Positions 11,753 through 23,100 of a stretch of 64,000 nucleotides of DNA are shown here, one piece after another. The stretch covers positions 248,001 through 312,000 of the forward strand of contig BDSI01000116.1 of assembly GCA_003117195.1 (NCBI GenBank), read 5' to 3'. Each line of letters starts with the position of its first letter. Position 1 is the stretch's first letter. Below the pieces are notes generated by a model, which searched no databases, was not told the origin of the DNA, and saw nothing but the letters and a program-made list of their open reading frames with translations. The position numbers and the translations under genes were made by a program. The stretch comes from Eudorina sp. 2006-703-Eu-15 (Eukaryota; Chlorophyta; Chlorophyceae; Chlamydomonadales; Volvocaceae).

Positions 11753-14700
11753 GAGATTCTGCTACCCTTTGTTCTTTTGGTCTTTTTGTACGCCCTTTCG
11801 TTGACGGATGACCGTTGTGGGGGAACACATGTTTATAGCCGTAAGGCCTGTACAACATGTAACAACCAACCAACCAGCCAATCCTCGCTCGCTCCCACAT
11901 GCAATTTGGCGATTCGCGCAGCTACGCCAGTACGTAAATACCTATTTTGTGCAATTCACACTCAGTATCTATCCGAAACAATACATTATAATATATATTT
12001 GCGCGCGCGACGATACTACATATATACCCCTACTACTCCAGATGTACAGTACAGTGCCAGCCATCATCAGCAGATACGTAGATATCAGGCATCATCATAC
12101 GATGATGATACGTACCCGGAAACCAGCAGTTGCAGTACGGAGACCACCAAGACTACTGCAAGTGAGTATCGTGCTGTGGGATGCGCATACCGCCGCCGCC
12201 GTGCTGCGGTAGACGGATGGGACGTCGTCTTCATCGTGCTGCTGCTGCTGCCGTGCTGACCGACCCAGCCACTACCACATGATGACGCACGTTGCATGCA
12301 CGTACGGCACACGGCGGCACAATTAAGTAACACAAGGACTGCCGACGAGATATATGCTCACTTCATTTCTTAGCAACGAAGGTCAGTCTATGCAACGCAA
12401 AGTGCTAAACTGACAGTCGGCATTGGGAGCAATCCACGACACGACCGACGGCGGAAGGAGCGTGCGGCGGAATGCAGATGTCGAAGTACAAGCATTGCGT
12501 TATTGTGCGTTGGTCGTACGTCACGGCCTACACTTTTTCCACTTTTTCATCAGGACACGATATGATAATATCATGCAAACGAGCAATTAAGCAAACGTTG
12601 CAGCAGCCCGTCATCAGGACCGCCGGCGGCGGGCTGCTGGATGGGCAAAAAAGCCCGCGCGCCGGCCGATACTTATCGACGAAAAACCCCCCGTTGCTTG
12701 CTGCAATTCGGAAGGGCTTTAAGGTCGCACATCGATCAAACCCCGGTGCACGCATCAATTCTATACATGTGCGCCCACTGTCACGATTCTGCAATTACAG
12801 CACGTCAGAACGCGAACAGCGTGAAATCTACTAGCCACCACCGCACCTGCCTTTCCTGATACAAAATATGATAAACGAAGTAAGACCCAACGTCCAGATG
12901 GCCTGCTGTATGGCTGTCCAGGTCAACTGCAGAATCGTGACGGCAACTCTGCTGGGACACGCGAGAGGGACGGCATCATAGCTACAGATCCACAACCGGT
13001 TAATATCGTTATTATCAAGGTGAGCGTTGCTTGTGTGTACAGGCTAGGTAGGTACCGGTACGCTCTAGAGAACCTCTTCACGGTCACGGATACATTATTA
13101 TTTCGACAGACACCACCAGATATGTTAACCTTATAACTGCAATATACAGGGCAGTGTCATGGATGCTACGTTGACGATTTTTTGGTTTCGAGAATACAGT
13201 GAGAAGCTGGCGCGTAACTGTACGTACGCGATGCGCCCGTTCGTTTGTCTCTGCGCAAGTTTCTTGACCGTCGTTCAGGTCAGCTATCTATGGTGCTACT
13301 TACGTACAAGGTCCACGCTTGTATTTTGACCAGGGTACGTACCAACCAACCAACGGTCGTCCGCGCCGTCAAGCCACCCAGTGTCACGACAGATAAATAA
13401 CCACATCACGAACTGCGCGCGGTCCATCAACCTTAACAAGCCACTTTTTGGGCGGGGCCCCAGCGCGAAGCGCGTTCGGGGGGCCCCGCCCCCTAGGATT
13501 GCCCATGTCCGTGTGTCCGTGTGTCCGGTAACGGCAAAACGTTCATTATCCGCTAAACTAATTCGCTTTGTTTGTCATATTAATTGTCCTCTATTGCAAG
13601 GTAACTTTTGTTTGGCTGAAAAAAATTCTTTGCGCACAAACGGTCAAAGTAAAGCTCCGCGGTCTCCATGGACCCGAGTCAACATCCACCCAACGCCTCT
13701 CGTTTGTTGCAACAGGTGACGCGTGATGAATACTTGGATTAGGGGCAGGTGGCGCGTGCTAAATTGAACTTCCATAGTGTTCTGATGTTTGAACATCAAG
13801 ATGCCACCAACACCAAGATTTGCCTTTCTGTTTTGCCAGATGAATACAATTCAACATTATGTGTTGAATCAAAGTTTCAAGATGCAAAGGGATAGCATAC
13901 CGAGTGCCAAGGAGTTCTCCAGTTCCGATGGCCCGAAGTCCGGCTCTCACCGCGACTTTTTTGCATCCTGCTTTTGCTTTACATTGCTATATAACTATTG
14001 TAGCAAACTTTAGAGGTTCACGTCTGCTGCACGCGTGCAGCAGAAGGGTTGCAAGCTTGCCGACGGACCAAACAACGACAGTTTCACGGCCAGAATGCTT
14101 CAAGCTTGATTTGTGATCATCTGCTTGACAGACGGATGTGGTAGTGCAGAGGCGACTAGCGTTACGATAGTGATAATGCAGATGCCATGACCGCCGCCGT
14201 GTACTGCAGGTTGGTTTCGGGGCTACCTACCTGCTTGAGCTTGCTGAATCTATACACGCCGATCCACCTTCAACATCAACGACACCCTCAATGGCACCCT
14301 TTCACACTCTCACACTCTTGCGCGGTAATAGAGTTTTCGTTGTAAAGCAAGCGGCCTGTACGGATTGTAGGGGGCCCCGCCCTTTTCCGGCTTCAAGGAA
14401 GCCGACCCCCTACTTGTCTACCACCACGCAGGGCCGGCTACATATATATATATATATATATACGTCCATGCTGTGATAGTATAGTAACTAATGAGTCATC
14501 ATCATCCGCCCCGCCCGGTGGTCATGTACGGGTGGCGGCGGGTTAGCGATAGCCCGCCGGGTCGATCAGCCGCCGACCACTACTTCGCGCTCTATCTGCT
14601 GCTGCGCTGGTTCCTTCGTCATGATGAATAAGATATAGAAGTTGATTGCACACACATGCATGCACGTGCGGGCGTGGTGACTAGTTCCACGGGGTTGATG

Positions 14701-15636
14701 AGATGAGGCGCCTACACACGAACTTACGAAGCTATCTGGGCGCCTTGGGTCGCCCGGTCGGGACTCAGGGACTCAGGGTCCAGGTGCAGTAGATGTCGTA
14801 GGCCTTCTGGACGCTACGGCCCCCTCGGTACACCTCAAATAATAAGACAGTGCGAGCAAAGCGCTGTTCCAGCATCTCGAGAAGCTCTCACCTGATACCC
14901 CAGCAGGGTCCCCGTTGTAATCAGTAGTGGCCAGGGACGGCGAGGCTCGCTGAGCCTACACGCCGCTCGCTATCTACCACCGTTGTAATATTGGTTACAC
15001 ACGTACGTAGCAGTACATAGCAGCTAGTGCCAGCAGCTGTAGCGCGCAGTACTGCCAGCACCTACCACCAGGACCCTATACACCCCCCTAACGTAACACG
15101 TCGCGCTGTGTAGGCGTACGCCCGTAGATAGCTAGCATTGCTTGGACAACCAAGCAAGCTACGTACAATAATACTCCATCCCCCATCCTTCGAAAAAACA
15201 AACGCGCTCCGGGCCACATCAATCCCATCAACGAACAGCTATATTCGGGGCCGCAGGCAGCAGGGCAACCAACGCCGAGCTAGCGAGGGCTTGCTTGCCT
15301 GGGTTCGCTACTCGCAGCAGCAGGAGGCTGGTCGACCGGGCCCCGCCCCCGCGGGACAGCGCACCCAGCTACCTGCAAGGGTAGGTACGGCAGCTAGCTA
15401 GCTAGCTAGCCCCATACGCATGATACAATCACGCGGCGGCAGGCAGCACAGCAGGCAGGCAGGCAGGCAGGTACGCGCGCAGCGACGGACGGAGCTGTAC
15501 GCTGTAACGTTCATTCATTCATTCATTCAAGTACGTACTACCACACGCGGATGGAGAGAATAATAACCCGCACGCAGCTGGCAGGGGGACATCCGGGCCG
15601 AGCGAGTGGAGCTGGGGGATGGTGACGTACGACCAG

Positions 15637-15831
15637 TAGGTAGGTAGGTAGGTAGGTAGGTAGGTAGGTAGGTAGGTAGGTAGGTAGGTAGGTAGGTAGG
15701 TAGGTAGGTAGGTAGGTAGGTAGGTAGGTAGGTAGGTAGGTAGGTAGGTAGGTAGGTAGGTAGGTAGGTAGGTAGGTAGGTAGGTAGGTAGGTAGGTAGG
15801 TAGGTAGGTAGGTAGGTAGGTAGGTAGGTAG
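15637..15831 (+). repeat. TAGG tetranucleotide array, about 49 units
   Basis: Uninterrupted (TAGG)n of about 195 bp. No mismatches seen, so it is likely length-polymorphic. Confidence 0.98.
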
Positions 15832-18576
15832 TCGTCCTGATGCTGCGGAAGGTGCGAAGTCCTCCGAACGAACAAAGCAAACGAACACCCAACTGGACTT
15901 CGATTCCGCGTTGTTATGTATGTATCCGCACCGGGTTGGTTGGTTGGTTAGGGCTTCCGTACACCGTGCGTGCCAACCAACGTACGTACCGGACGGACCG
16001 CCGGCCATCTGCTGAAACAATAACCAACTCGTTAACGAGGATGATCATCTGCCGCGCGCGTCAGAACGCCCATCGATCAATCGATCCGCACGCGCACGCC
16101 CGCGCGTCAGTAATCCATCAGCAGCTCCAAGCCGCCTCCATCCGTCGCCACGCTCACGAGAGGTGGTGGCAGCGCAGCGCAGCCGCCAATTAATAGAGGT
16201 TACTACGCACGGCGCCCGGGCCCCTCCCCCTCCATCCCGCGCCGCAACACGCACCCGCCCATCCACCCGCCTACCACGGCGGCGTGCACCGAGGAATGAC
16301 GACCGACGACCTGCTGCCGCGCGGCTCACTCCCCGACTGACGCGAACAAACAGAGTCGCCCGCCCGCCCAGTGAGGCGCATCCACGTACCAGCCACGCAC
16401 GTCATTCCGTACATACCGTACGTACTGCACCAGGCAACCCGTCGGCATCCATCGATCCATCGCCGCCCCGCATTCCTCGGATGACGATGGAGCAAAGGTC
16501 GGTAGGTTCGTTCCCCCCAACCCCCCCCCCCGCGAACCCCGCCCCCGCCGCTGACCAGCCATCCCCCGCGCGCGGCGCCCTTCCTGCTGTCCGCACTGCT
16601 GACACGCCCTCCCTACCCTCCCACTTGAAAACCCCTCCGCTCGCCCCGCCCCGCCCCGCCTCCCTCCCGCCCCGCCTCCCTCCCTCCCGCCCGCCCGCCT
16701 CGCTCGTGCGCGGCGCCCTCACTGCTTCCCTGCTCCTCGCCTGCGCGCATCCGTGCACCCAGCCACCCACCCACCCACGCCATTAAAAACATACCGGATG
16801 GACCCTCGCCCAGCTACCCTCTTACTACCAACAGAACGCACCCGCCGCCTGCATGCGGTCGAGCGGCGCCCTGCATGCCGCCCTCTGTCCCGCTTCATGG
16901 CCCCCCCCCGGCCACAGCCACAGCCACACGCACCGCGGCCAGCCACCGCGGCCAGCCCCGACCTGATTATGCCTCCGATTCCTACCCCGCACATCCAGCC
17001 ACAACCAGCAAAAGCTCATCAACATCAACCAACTAGCCAAGCTAGGTGGAATCAACTGTCAACGGTTCAACGGTCGGTCCCCGATCGGCATCACACCATC
17101 CAGTCCATGCAGACATCGGAGATGCACGCACTGCCGCATTTCAGCAGCGTTGCTGAGGGACTCGTGAAACGAACGAACCGACCAGGAGGGACGCTCGATG
17201 TATGTCCGTCCCCCTGTGGCGTTCTTCGCGGTTTCACGATTCACAGCCGCCTCCGTACGTCCCGAGGCGGTACTGCCTCCGTACCGAGGCGGTACATACC
17301 GCCTCAGTACATATACCAGCCACCCCGCCAGCCTGCAATGTCGTGCCATACCGCGCACCGTGCGCGGCCTCCAGGCAAGCAGCCATCCAGCCACAGGTTC
17401 GTTCCCAGTTTCGCTCACATACCTCCAGCGACTCCACCTCCTTTGATGATGATGATGATGATGATGCTATGATGCATGTCTGAGAAGAGTTCATCACAAC
17501 TAACAATCAACGATGACGTCACCCACGTGCACCCCACCTGCTGCGTCCATCCGTCGCTCATGGCTTTGCTCGTCCATGCACGAGTCTGGTACGGTGCGCG
17601 TCCGTACGCTATCCATACACAACAACATATACTCACCATCCGCCGTCGTTACTTCTTTCTGCGCGCGTCGCTGTCCAGCGATCACACCGCCACGTGCACG
17701 GCGGCGCCCAACCCATCGCAACCAACAAGGCACGCAGGCAAGCAAACGGCCAGACGGACAGATAGACAGGTAGACAGGATCGTTGCCCAAGTAAGGCACT
17801 GGACCGGAACCATCTCTACATATCTGCCGGCAGAGCTAGGTAGGTGTGCAGCAGGATCCATCGGGAAGCGAATGTCGTACTTGATTGCGCGGGACGCACG
17901 TACGGCACGTTCATCCCGCCTGCTGGGCGCGCCTGTACGCGGAGTGGTGCGGGCCACAACGAACGGGGCGGGGCGGTGGGAGGCAGGGCGCCGAGCTTCG
18001 AGTGGCGGTCGACACAAGAGGTTACGTGAGGACGGTCTTTGGAAAAGGCCGCCGCGGATGCCGGGCACCAGCTTCCTATGGTATTTTATACTCCATGTGT
18101 ATCGATCACATCCGTACAGTGGTGGGGTGAGGGGGCCCTCACCCGGGAGCAACGGTGGCAAGGATACGCACCCGCGAATGCCGCACATAAACGCACAGCA
18201 GCCTGACGGTCCGTCCTTTCCCTTTCCCTGTGCTGCCTCACGCCCCTGCTGCTGCTGCTGCCTGAGTAATGTGACATGTGACTCGCTCGACCCCCAACAA
18301 GTACCCCTGCCCCTGCCCACTCCACTCTCACTTCTGTCCTGCGGCCCCCACGCGCCAACCCCAGGTAAGGTATACCCCCTAAACCTGCCGCCACCACTCA
18401 AACTCGCACACATAAAACCCCGCTGTTCTTCTCGTACATCCCGCCCTCGCCCCGCCCCCCCGGCCCCGTGTCGTCCCCCGTCCCTGGCCCGATCCGAGCT
18501 CTCACCTCCCCCCTCCCTTTGTCAATAAAGCCAGCGAGCACCCGCCTCCCCCGCGGCGCCCCAGGCCCAGACCTAC

Positions 18577-20118
18577 ATGAACGAGTAGCAGCCCAGCTGT
18601 CCGAGGTTGGCCACGCACTGCTCCGTCATCTGCAGCTCGCACAGGTACTGCACGTGCACCAGGGAGAACATGTAGTCGGACAGCACCTGGCGGCCGTAGG
18701 CGTCAGTCTGGGCGGCGAAGGTGGCCACGTTCTGGTACACGCCGCGGTCCGCCCAGCAGCGCGACACCAGCGGCGCGGCCGGGTCGTTGACGCAACCGTC
18801 CTGCGGCGTGCCCACGTACATGATCTGCTGCCCGGGGATGGCGGGCGGGCGGTAGCTGGCGGTGAGGGAGATGGTGACGATGCTGCGCGGCAGGCACACC
18901 GCTGCGGAGGGCGGGGCGGGTGGGGAGGGATAGGGAGGGGGAGGGAAGGGGAGGGAGAGTTTGGAAGAGGTTGGGCAACGTGTTTTTTCATGGTGAGCTG
19001 ATGAACTAATAAATAAAACGCGTTTATGATTCTCAACCATAAGATGAGGGCGGCGGAGAAGAGGGGCGGTGCGATGAAGGGCGGGGGGAACCGGCGGGAT
19101 AGGCGGGTTGCGAGGACGGAGCAGCTGCTGAGGGGCGTGTGGCCGGCCGGCCTAAAAGGCCTTCGGGATTCGATTTCCCTGTCCTCGAAGACAGCAACAC
19201 TGCGGCGGTCCGCGCCCCCGCCCCGTCCGCGCCACTTACGCAGCAGCAGCACCGACTCCTGGATCCGCACCAGCGCCCCTTGGAAGAAGGGCGACTGCGA
19301 GATCAGGTCCAGGCCGGGGGACGAGAAGGTGTCGAAGGCGTCGAAGGCGTCCCGGTAGTTCTGCAGCGCCACGTACTGGAAGTAGATGGGCACACTGCCG
19401 AACAGCCGCACCTGCGGACGGACGGACGGACGGACGGACGGACGGACGGACACACACTGTAGGGGTCGGGCATTGGGTACATTATATACGCGTATGGGCA
19501 ATTGTTGGGGCGCTACTCGCCCCCTCGCATGTCACGCACTCCTGTTCTGCGAGGAGCCAGCTGGAACGGGGAACCCGAGCCCCAGCTGGTTCGGGTCGGG
19601 CGGGCTTTCTAGCCATACTCACCCAGCCAGTCGTTCTGGGCGTGACCTGATTAAAACCATCCACCCAACCCCCGCCCACCCACCCATCCTCCACCCACGC
19701 ACCCACCCACCCCACACCCATGATCCATCCCCTACCCACCCTACCCACCCTGTTCTTCACGAAGCCCAGATCCAGTTTGGGCCAGGAGGTGGCGGGCCCG
19801 GGGGTGCCGCTAACGGTGATGGGCTGCAGCCGGGTCACGGGGGTCACCAGCCCCGACCAGTCCGCGGCCGTCATGGTCATGTCGTTCTGGACCGCCGCGA
19901 AGCGGATGCTGTTGTCCGCCAGCGCGAGCGCGAGCTCCCGCGCGGTGCGGATGGTTCGGAAGCCCGGGGTGTCGCCGGGGGGGAAGGGCGGCGTCGCGGG
20001 CCCGGGGGGCGCCAGCGGCGGCGCGGGGGGCGGCGGCGGCGGCGGTGATGGCGGCAGCGGGGGCGCCAGCGGCAGCGGGGGCGGCGGCGGCGGCGACGGG
20101 GGCCGGTTGGTGCGGATC
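18577..20118 (-). other. Module 4 (A4, B4, C4)
   Basis: A4 is 19749-20118, B4 is 19240-19411, C4 is 18577-18901. A4 reads Met-IRTNRPPSPPP, then a linker of about 45 residues, then RTARELALALADN. B4 ends at a perfect GTAAGT donor. C4 opens P-V-C-L-P instead of R-I-C-W-P, but the other five cysteines are in place. C4 ends TTCAT at GTAGGT, so it is not terminal. Confidence 0.78.
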
Positions 20119-23100
20119 CTGATGGGGTCGGGTGGGGTCGGGGGGGGAAGGGGTTGGGGCGAGGAAGAGTCAGGGGCGGGGGTGTTGTTGTTGTGGGGAG
20201 AAGTTGGATGGGGCGGTCTCGTTGGGGGGGGTTGGAGTTGACCTGGGGATGGGCTGGCGGGGCTGCTGGCGGCGCCATCACAGACTGGGCTTGTCAGGGA
20301 AAGCTGACGGAGACGGCGAGGGGCGGCCGTGCTCCTCACCTCCCACGACCCACCTCTCGGGCCCCCGTCCAAATGACCCTAATCCTCGAATCTCCCGTAT
20401 CCCCTCCCCGCCCAGATCCGAACGGCCCCGATCCCCCAGGTCTCCAAGCCCCCACACCCCCGCATCGCCCCTCAGGCTCGCCGTTCCCCACACACACCAA
20501 CGACATCGGTTGGGACGACACAACCCCGCATCATGACGCCCTTGCCGCCGTCCAACCACAACCGACAGCAGCCACCTCCCAGCCGCTCTTAACCCCCGAA
20601 TCCGCCCCAACCTCCACCGGCCCAACCTCCAACGAACCCACTTCCACCTCCCACCCCCGAACCCTCCAACCGCCCCCCAATCACGCCCCCCCTAAACCCC
20701 CCCTCCCCCTCCCCCCACCCCAAACCTACATGTACTCATAGCAGCCCAGCGGCCCCAGCGCCAGCAGACACGCGTACGACATCTGCATCTCGCACAGGTA
20801 CGGCACTCGTACCATGCCCAGCAGGTAGCCCGCGGGGAAGAAGGTGTTGTCGTTGGCCAGCTCGGTGGCGGGGGTGAGAACCTCCTCGAACACGCCGCGG
20901 TCCGCCCAGCATGCCGTCATGGGCGCCGCGGCGGGGCTGTTGACGCAGCCCGCCTGCGAGGTGCCCTGCACGATGACGTTGGAGCCGGTGTCGCCGGTGG
21001 GGCGCGGCAGGGCGGGCAACACGCTGCGGCCGCCCGCTTGCGCCTCGTTGGGCCAGCAGATGCCTGAATGTGTGGGGGGGTTGGGGGTTGGGGGTTGAGG
21101 GTTGGGGGCTGGGGGTTGAGGGTTGGGGCTGGGGGTTGGGGGTTGAGGGTTGAGGGTTGGGGGGTTGGGGGTGGGGAGTGGGGAGTGTGACAGGGAAAGC
21201 AGCCCAGACACACCCAGCCAAGCCAAGGATTGGGGGTGGGGGTTGGCGGGTCGGGCCAGGGGTGGAGGGGCGGGTTTGGGGGTCCTTGACGGTTGACACC
21301 GCTACCAGGGGTTCATGCCCTTGTGGCGGTGCGTTGCGCCCTGTCGTCCCCCCCCCCTCGTCCATCCCCCCCTTTTGTCACCATCTGCGTTAGTTTCCTT
21401 AGCTTTGGGGTTTGGAAACCCCTCTTCTCACGTCCCCCCTCCCCCGTCCCCCTCCCCCATCTCCCCCTTCCCCCGCGGCATCCCCCCCCCCCCGCTCCCC
21501 CCCCCCCGGGAGCTCACGTAGGATGACGGCGGTGTCCGTGAGGAACAGCGGCCCCTCGTTGGTCAGGTTGTTGGGGGCGGGGGCCAGCAGGTCCATCCCT
21601 GGAGCCATCAGGAAGGGCGCGACGCGGAAGTTTCGGAGCACCACGTACTGGAAGGACAGCACCGCGTTGGCGTCCATACGGACCTGTGTGTATGTGTGGG
21701 GGGGACATTGGGGGGGAGGGGGAGGGGGGGAGGAGGGCAGGGGGGAGAGGGGGGAGAGGGGGGGAGAGGGGGGGAGAGGGGGGGAGAGGGGGGGAGAGGG
21801 GGGGAGAGGGGGGGAGAGGGGGGAGAGGGGGGGGGGGGGGGAGGGGAGGGAGGGGGGGGAGGGGAGGGAGGGGGGAGAGGAGTGTAGGGGGGAAGGGCGG
21901 GCAGGGTTGGAGGCGGGGGCCGGGGAAGAGGTTTGGGGGCCGGGGTCGCATCACCGGAGCCAGCAACTAACGCAGCAAGCAGTGACACCTACCCCGGTTA
22001 TGGATGCAGCAGCGGCAGCACTACCACCACTACCACCACCGCCACCACCACCGCCACCATCGCAACCACCGCCACCGCCACCATCTCAAACCATATGGGT
22101 CGTGCATAGGGTACAAACCAGTGCGCACACGGGCAACTGCTGGGGGCACTGCTCTGCCCCCTCGCGGGTCACGCCCTCCTACTCTGCCGGCCTACGAAAA
22201 CCACCACCACCACCACGAACACCAACACCAACACCAACAACAACACTAGTGCACCAGCAGCAGCAGCAGCCGCAGTAGCAGCCGCAGTGCCGCAGTAGCA
22301 GCAGCAGCAGCAGCAACGATCATGCACCCCGCCGCCGCGGCCCGGCCTTCCTCACCCGGCTGCGGATGCCCCCCATGTCGATGGTCGGCCACAAGGCGGG
22401 CGGCGCGGGCGTGCCGATGAAGGTTAGGCGCGTGGGGCGCAGCAGGATGGGTCCAGGGATGCCGGACCAGTCGCCGAAGGAGACCTGGATGTCGTTCTGG
22501 ACCAGACCCACAGTCTTTGCAGGGTTGGCGAAGGCCAGGGCCAGGTCGCGACCGGTGCGGATGAGGGCAACGTTGGGGGCGTTCGGGTCGGGGAGTGGGG
22601 CGGGCGGTGGCCGAGGGGAGGGCGGCGGCGAGGGCGGAGGGGGCGGCGGGAGGGCGGGGCTGGGGAAGGCGGCGGCGGCGGGGGGAGGGCGGCGGCGGGG
22701 GCGACGGTGGAGGGGGCGGCAGGGGCGGGGGGGGAGGAGGTGGAGAGGGGGGAGAGGGGACGGTGGCGGGGAGGGCGGGGAAGGCGGCGGGACGGGGAAG
22801 GCGGCGGGGCGGGAGGGGAGTTGGGAGGGAGGGGAGAGGGCGGAGGCGCGGGCGGCTGCGGGGGTGGCGGCGACGGAGGGGAAGGTGGGAGGGGCGAGGG
22901 GGTGGCGGAGACGGCGGTCGGGGCGGCGCGGGGGGAGAGGGCGGCGGCGGAGGCGGAGGCGACGGGGACGGCGGCGCGGCGGGCGGCGAGGGAGGTGGCC
23001 TTCGAGGCGCCTTGGGGTTCCTAGGCCGGGGCGGGGAGGGAGGGGGGCTCTTGGGAGCTTTGGGCTGCTTGGGGGGCCGTGGGAAGGGAGGCGAGGGGGG

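Larger units (their letters stand above)
9377..18576 (-). other. Presumed 9.2-kb intron C4/A3, or intergenic DNA; no other gene seen
   Basis: Starts after the GTAGGT donor of C4 and ends at the GCAG acceptor of A3. It holds the LINE relic (10178-11752), TA repeats near 14440-14461, GCTA runs, GGCA and ATTC short runs at about 15456-15530, the TAGG array and GATGAT repeats near 17443-17470. Base composition rises from mixed to GC-rich around 15.5-16.5 kb. Open frames here are Pro/Arg-rich or repeat-derived and carry no recognised domain. Confidence 0.5.

Noticed and set aside
13430..13500. GGGGCCCC palindrome as a terminator or structured RNA
   Set aside because: Short GC palindromes are frequent here; no further structure or neighbouring gene supports a function.
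15519..16020. Minus-strand ORFs with long PTYL repeats
   Set aside because: They are translations of the TAGG array in three frames; no start, splice or homology support.
17476..18528. 350-codon plus-strand ORF
   Set aside because: Compositionally biased, no domain, in DNA best explained as intron of the modular gene.
18573..18576. Stop codon TAG ending module C exons (ATG TAG) as true gene ends
   Set aside because: Five C exons share a donor at the same place (GTAGGT, GTGCGT or GTGGGT) and the next A exon restores the Met codon in frame, so splicing is far more likely than termination.
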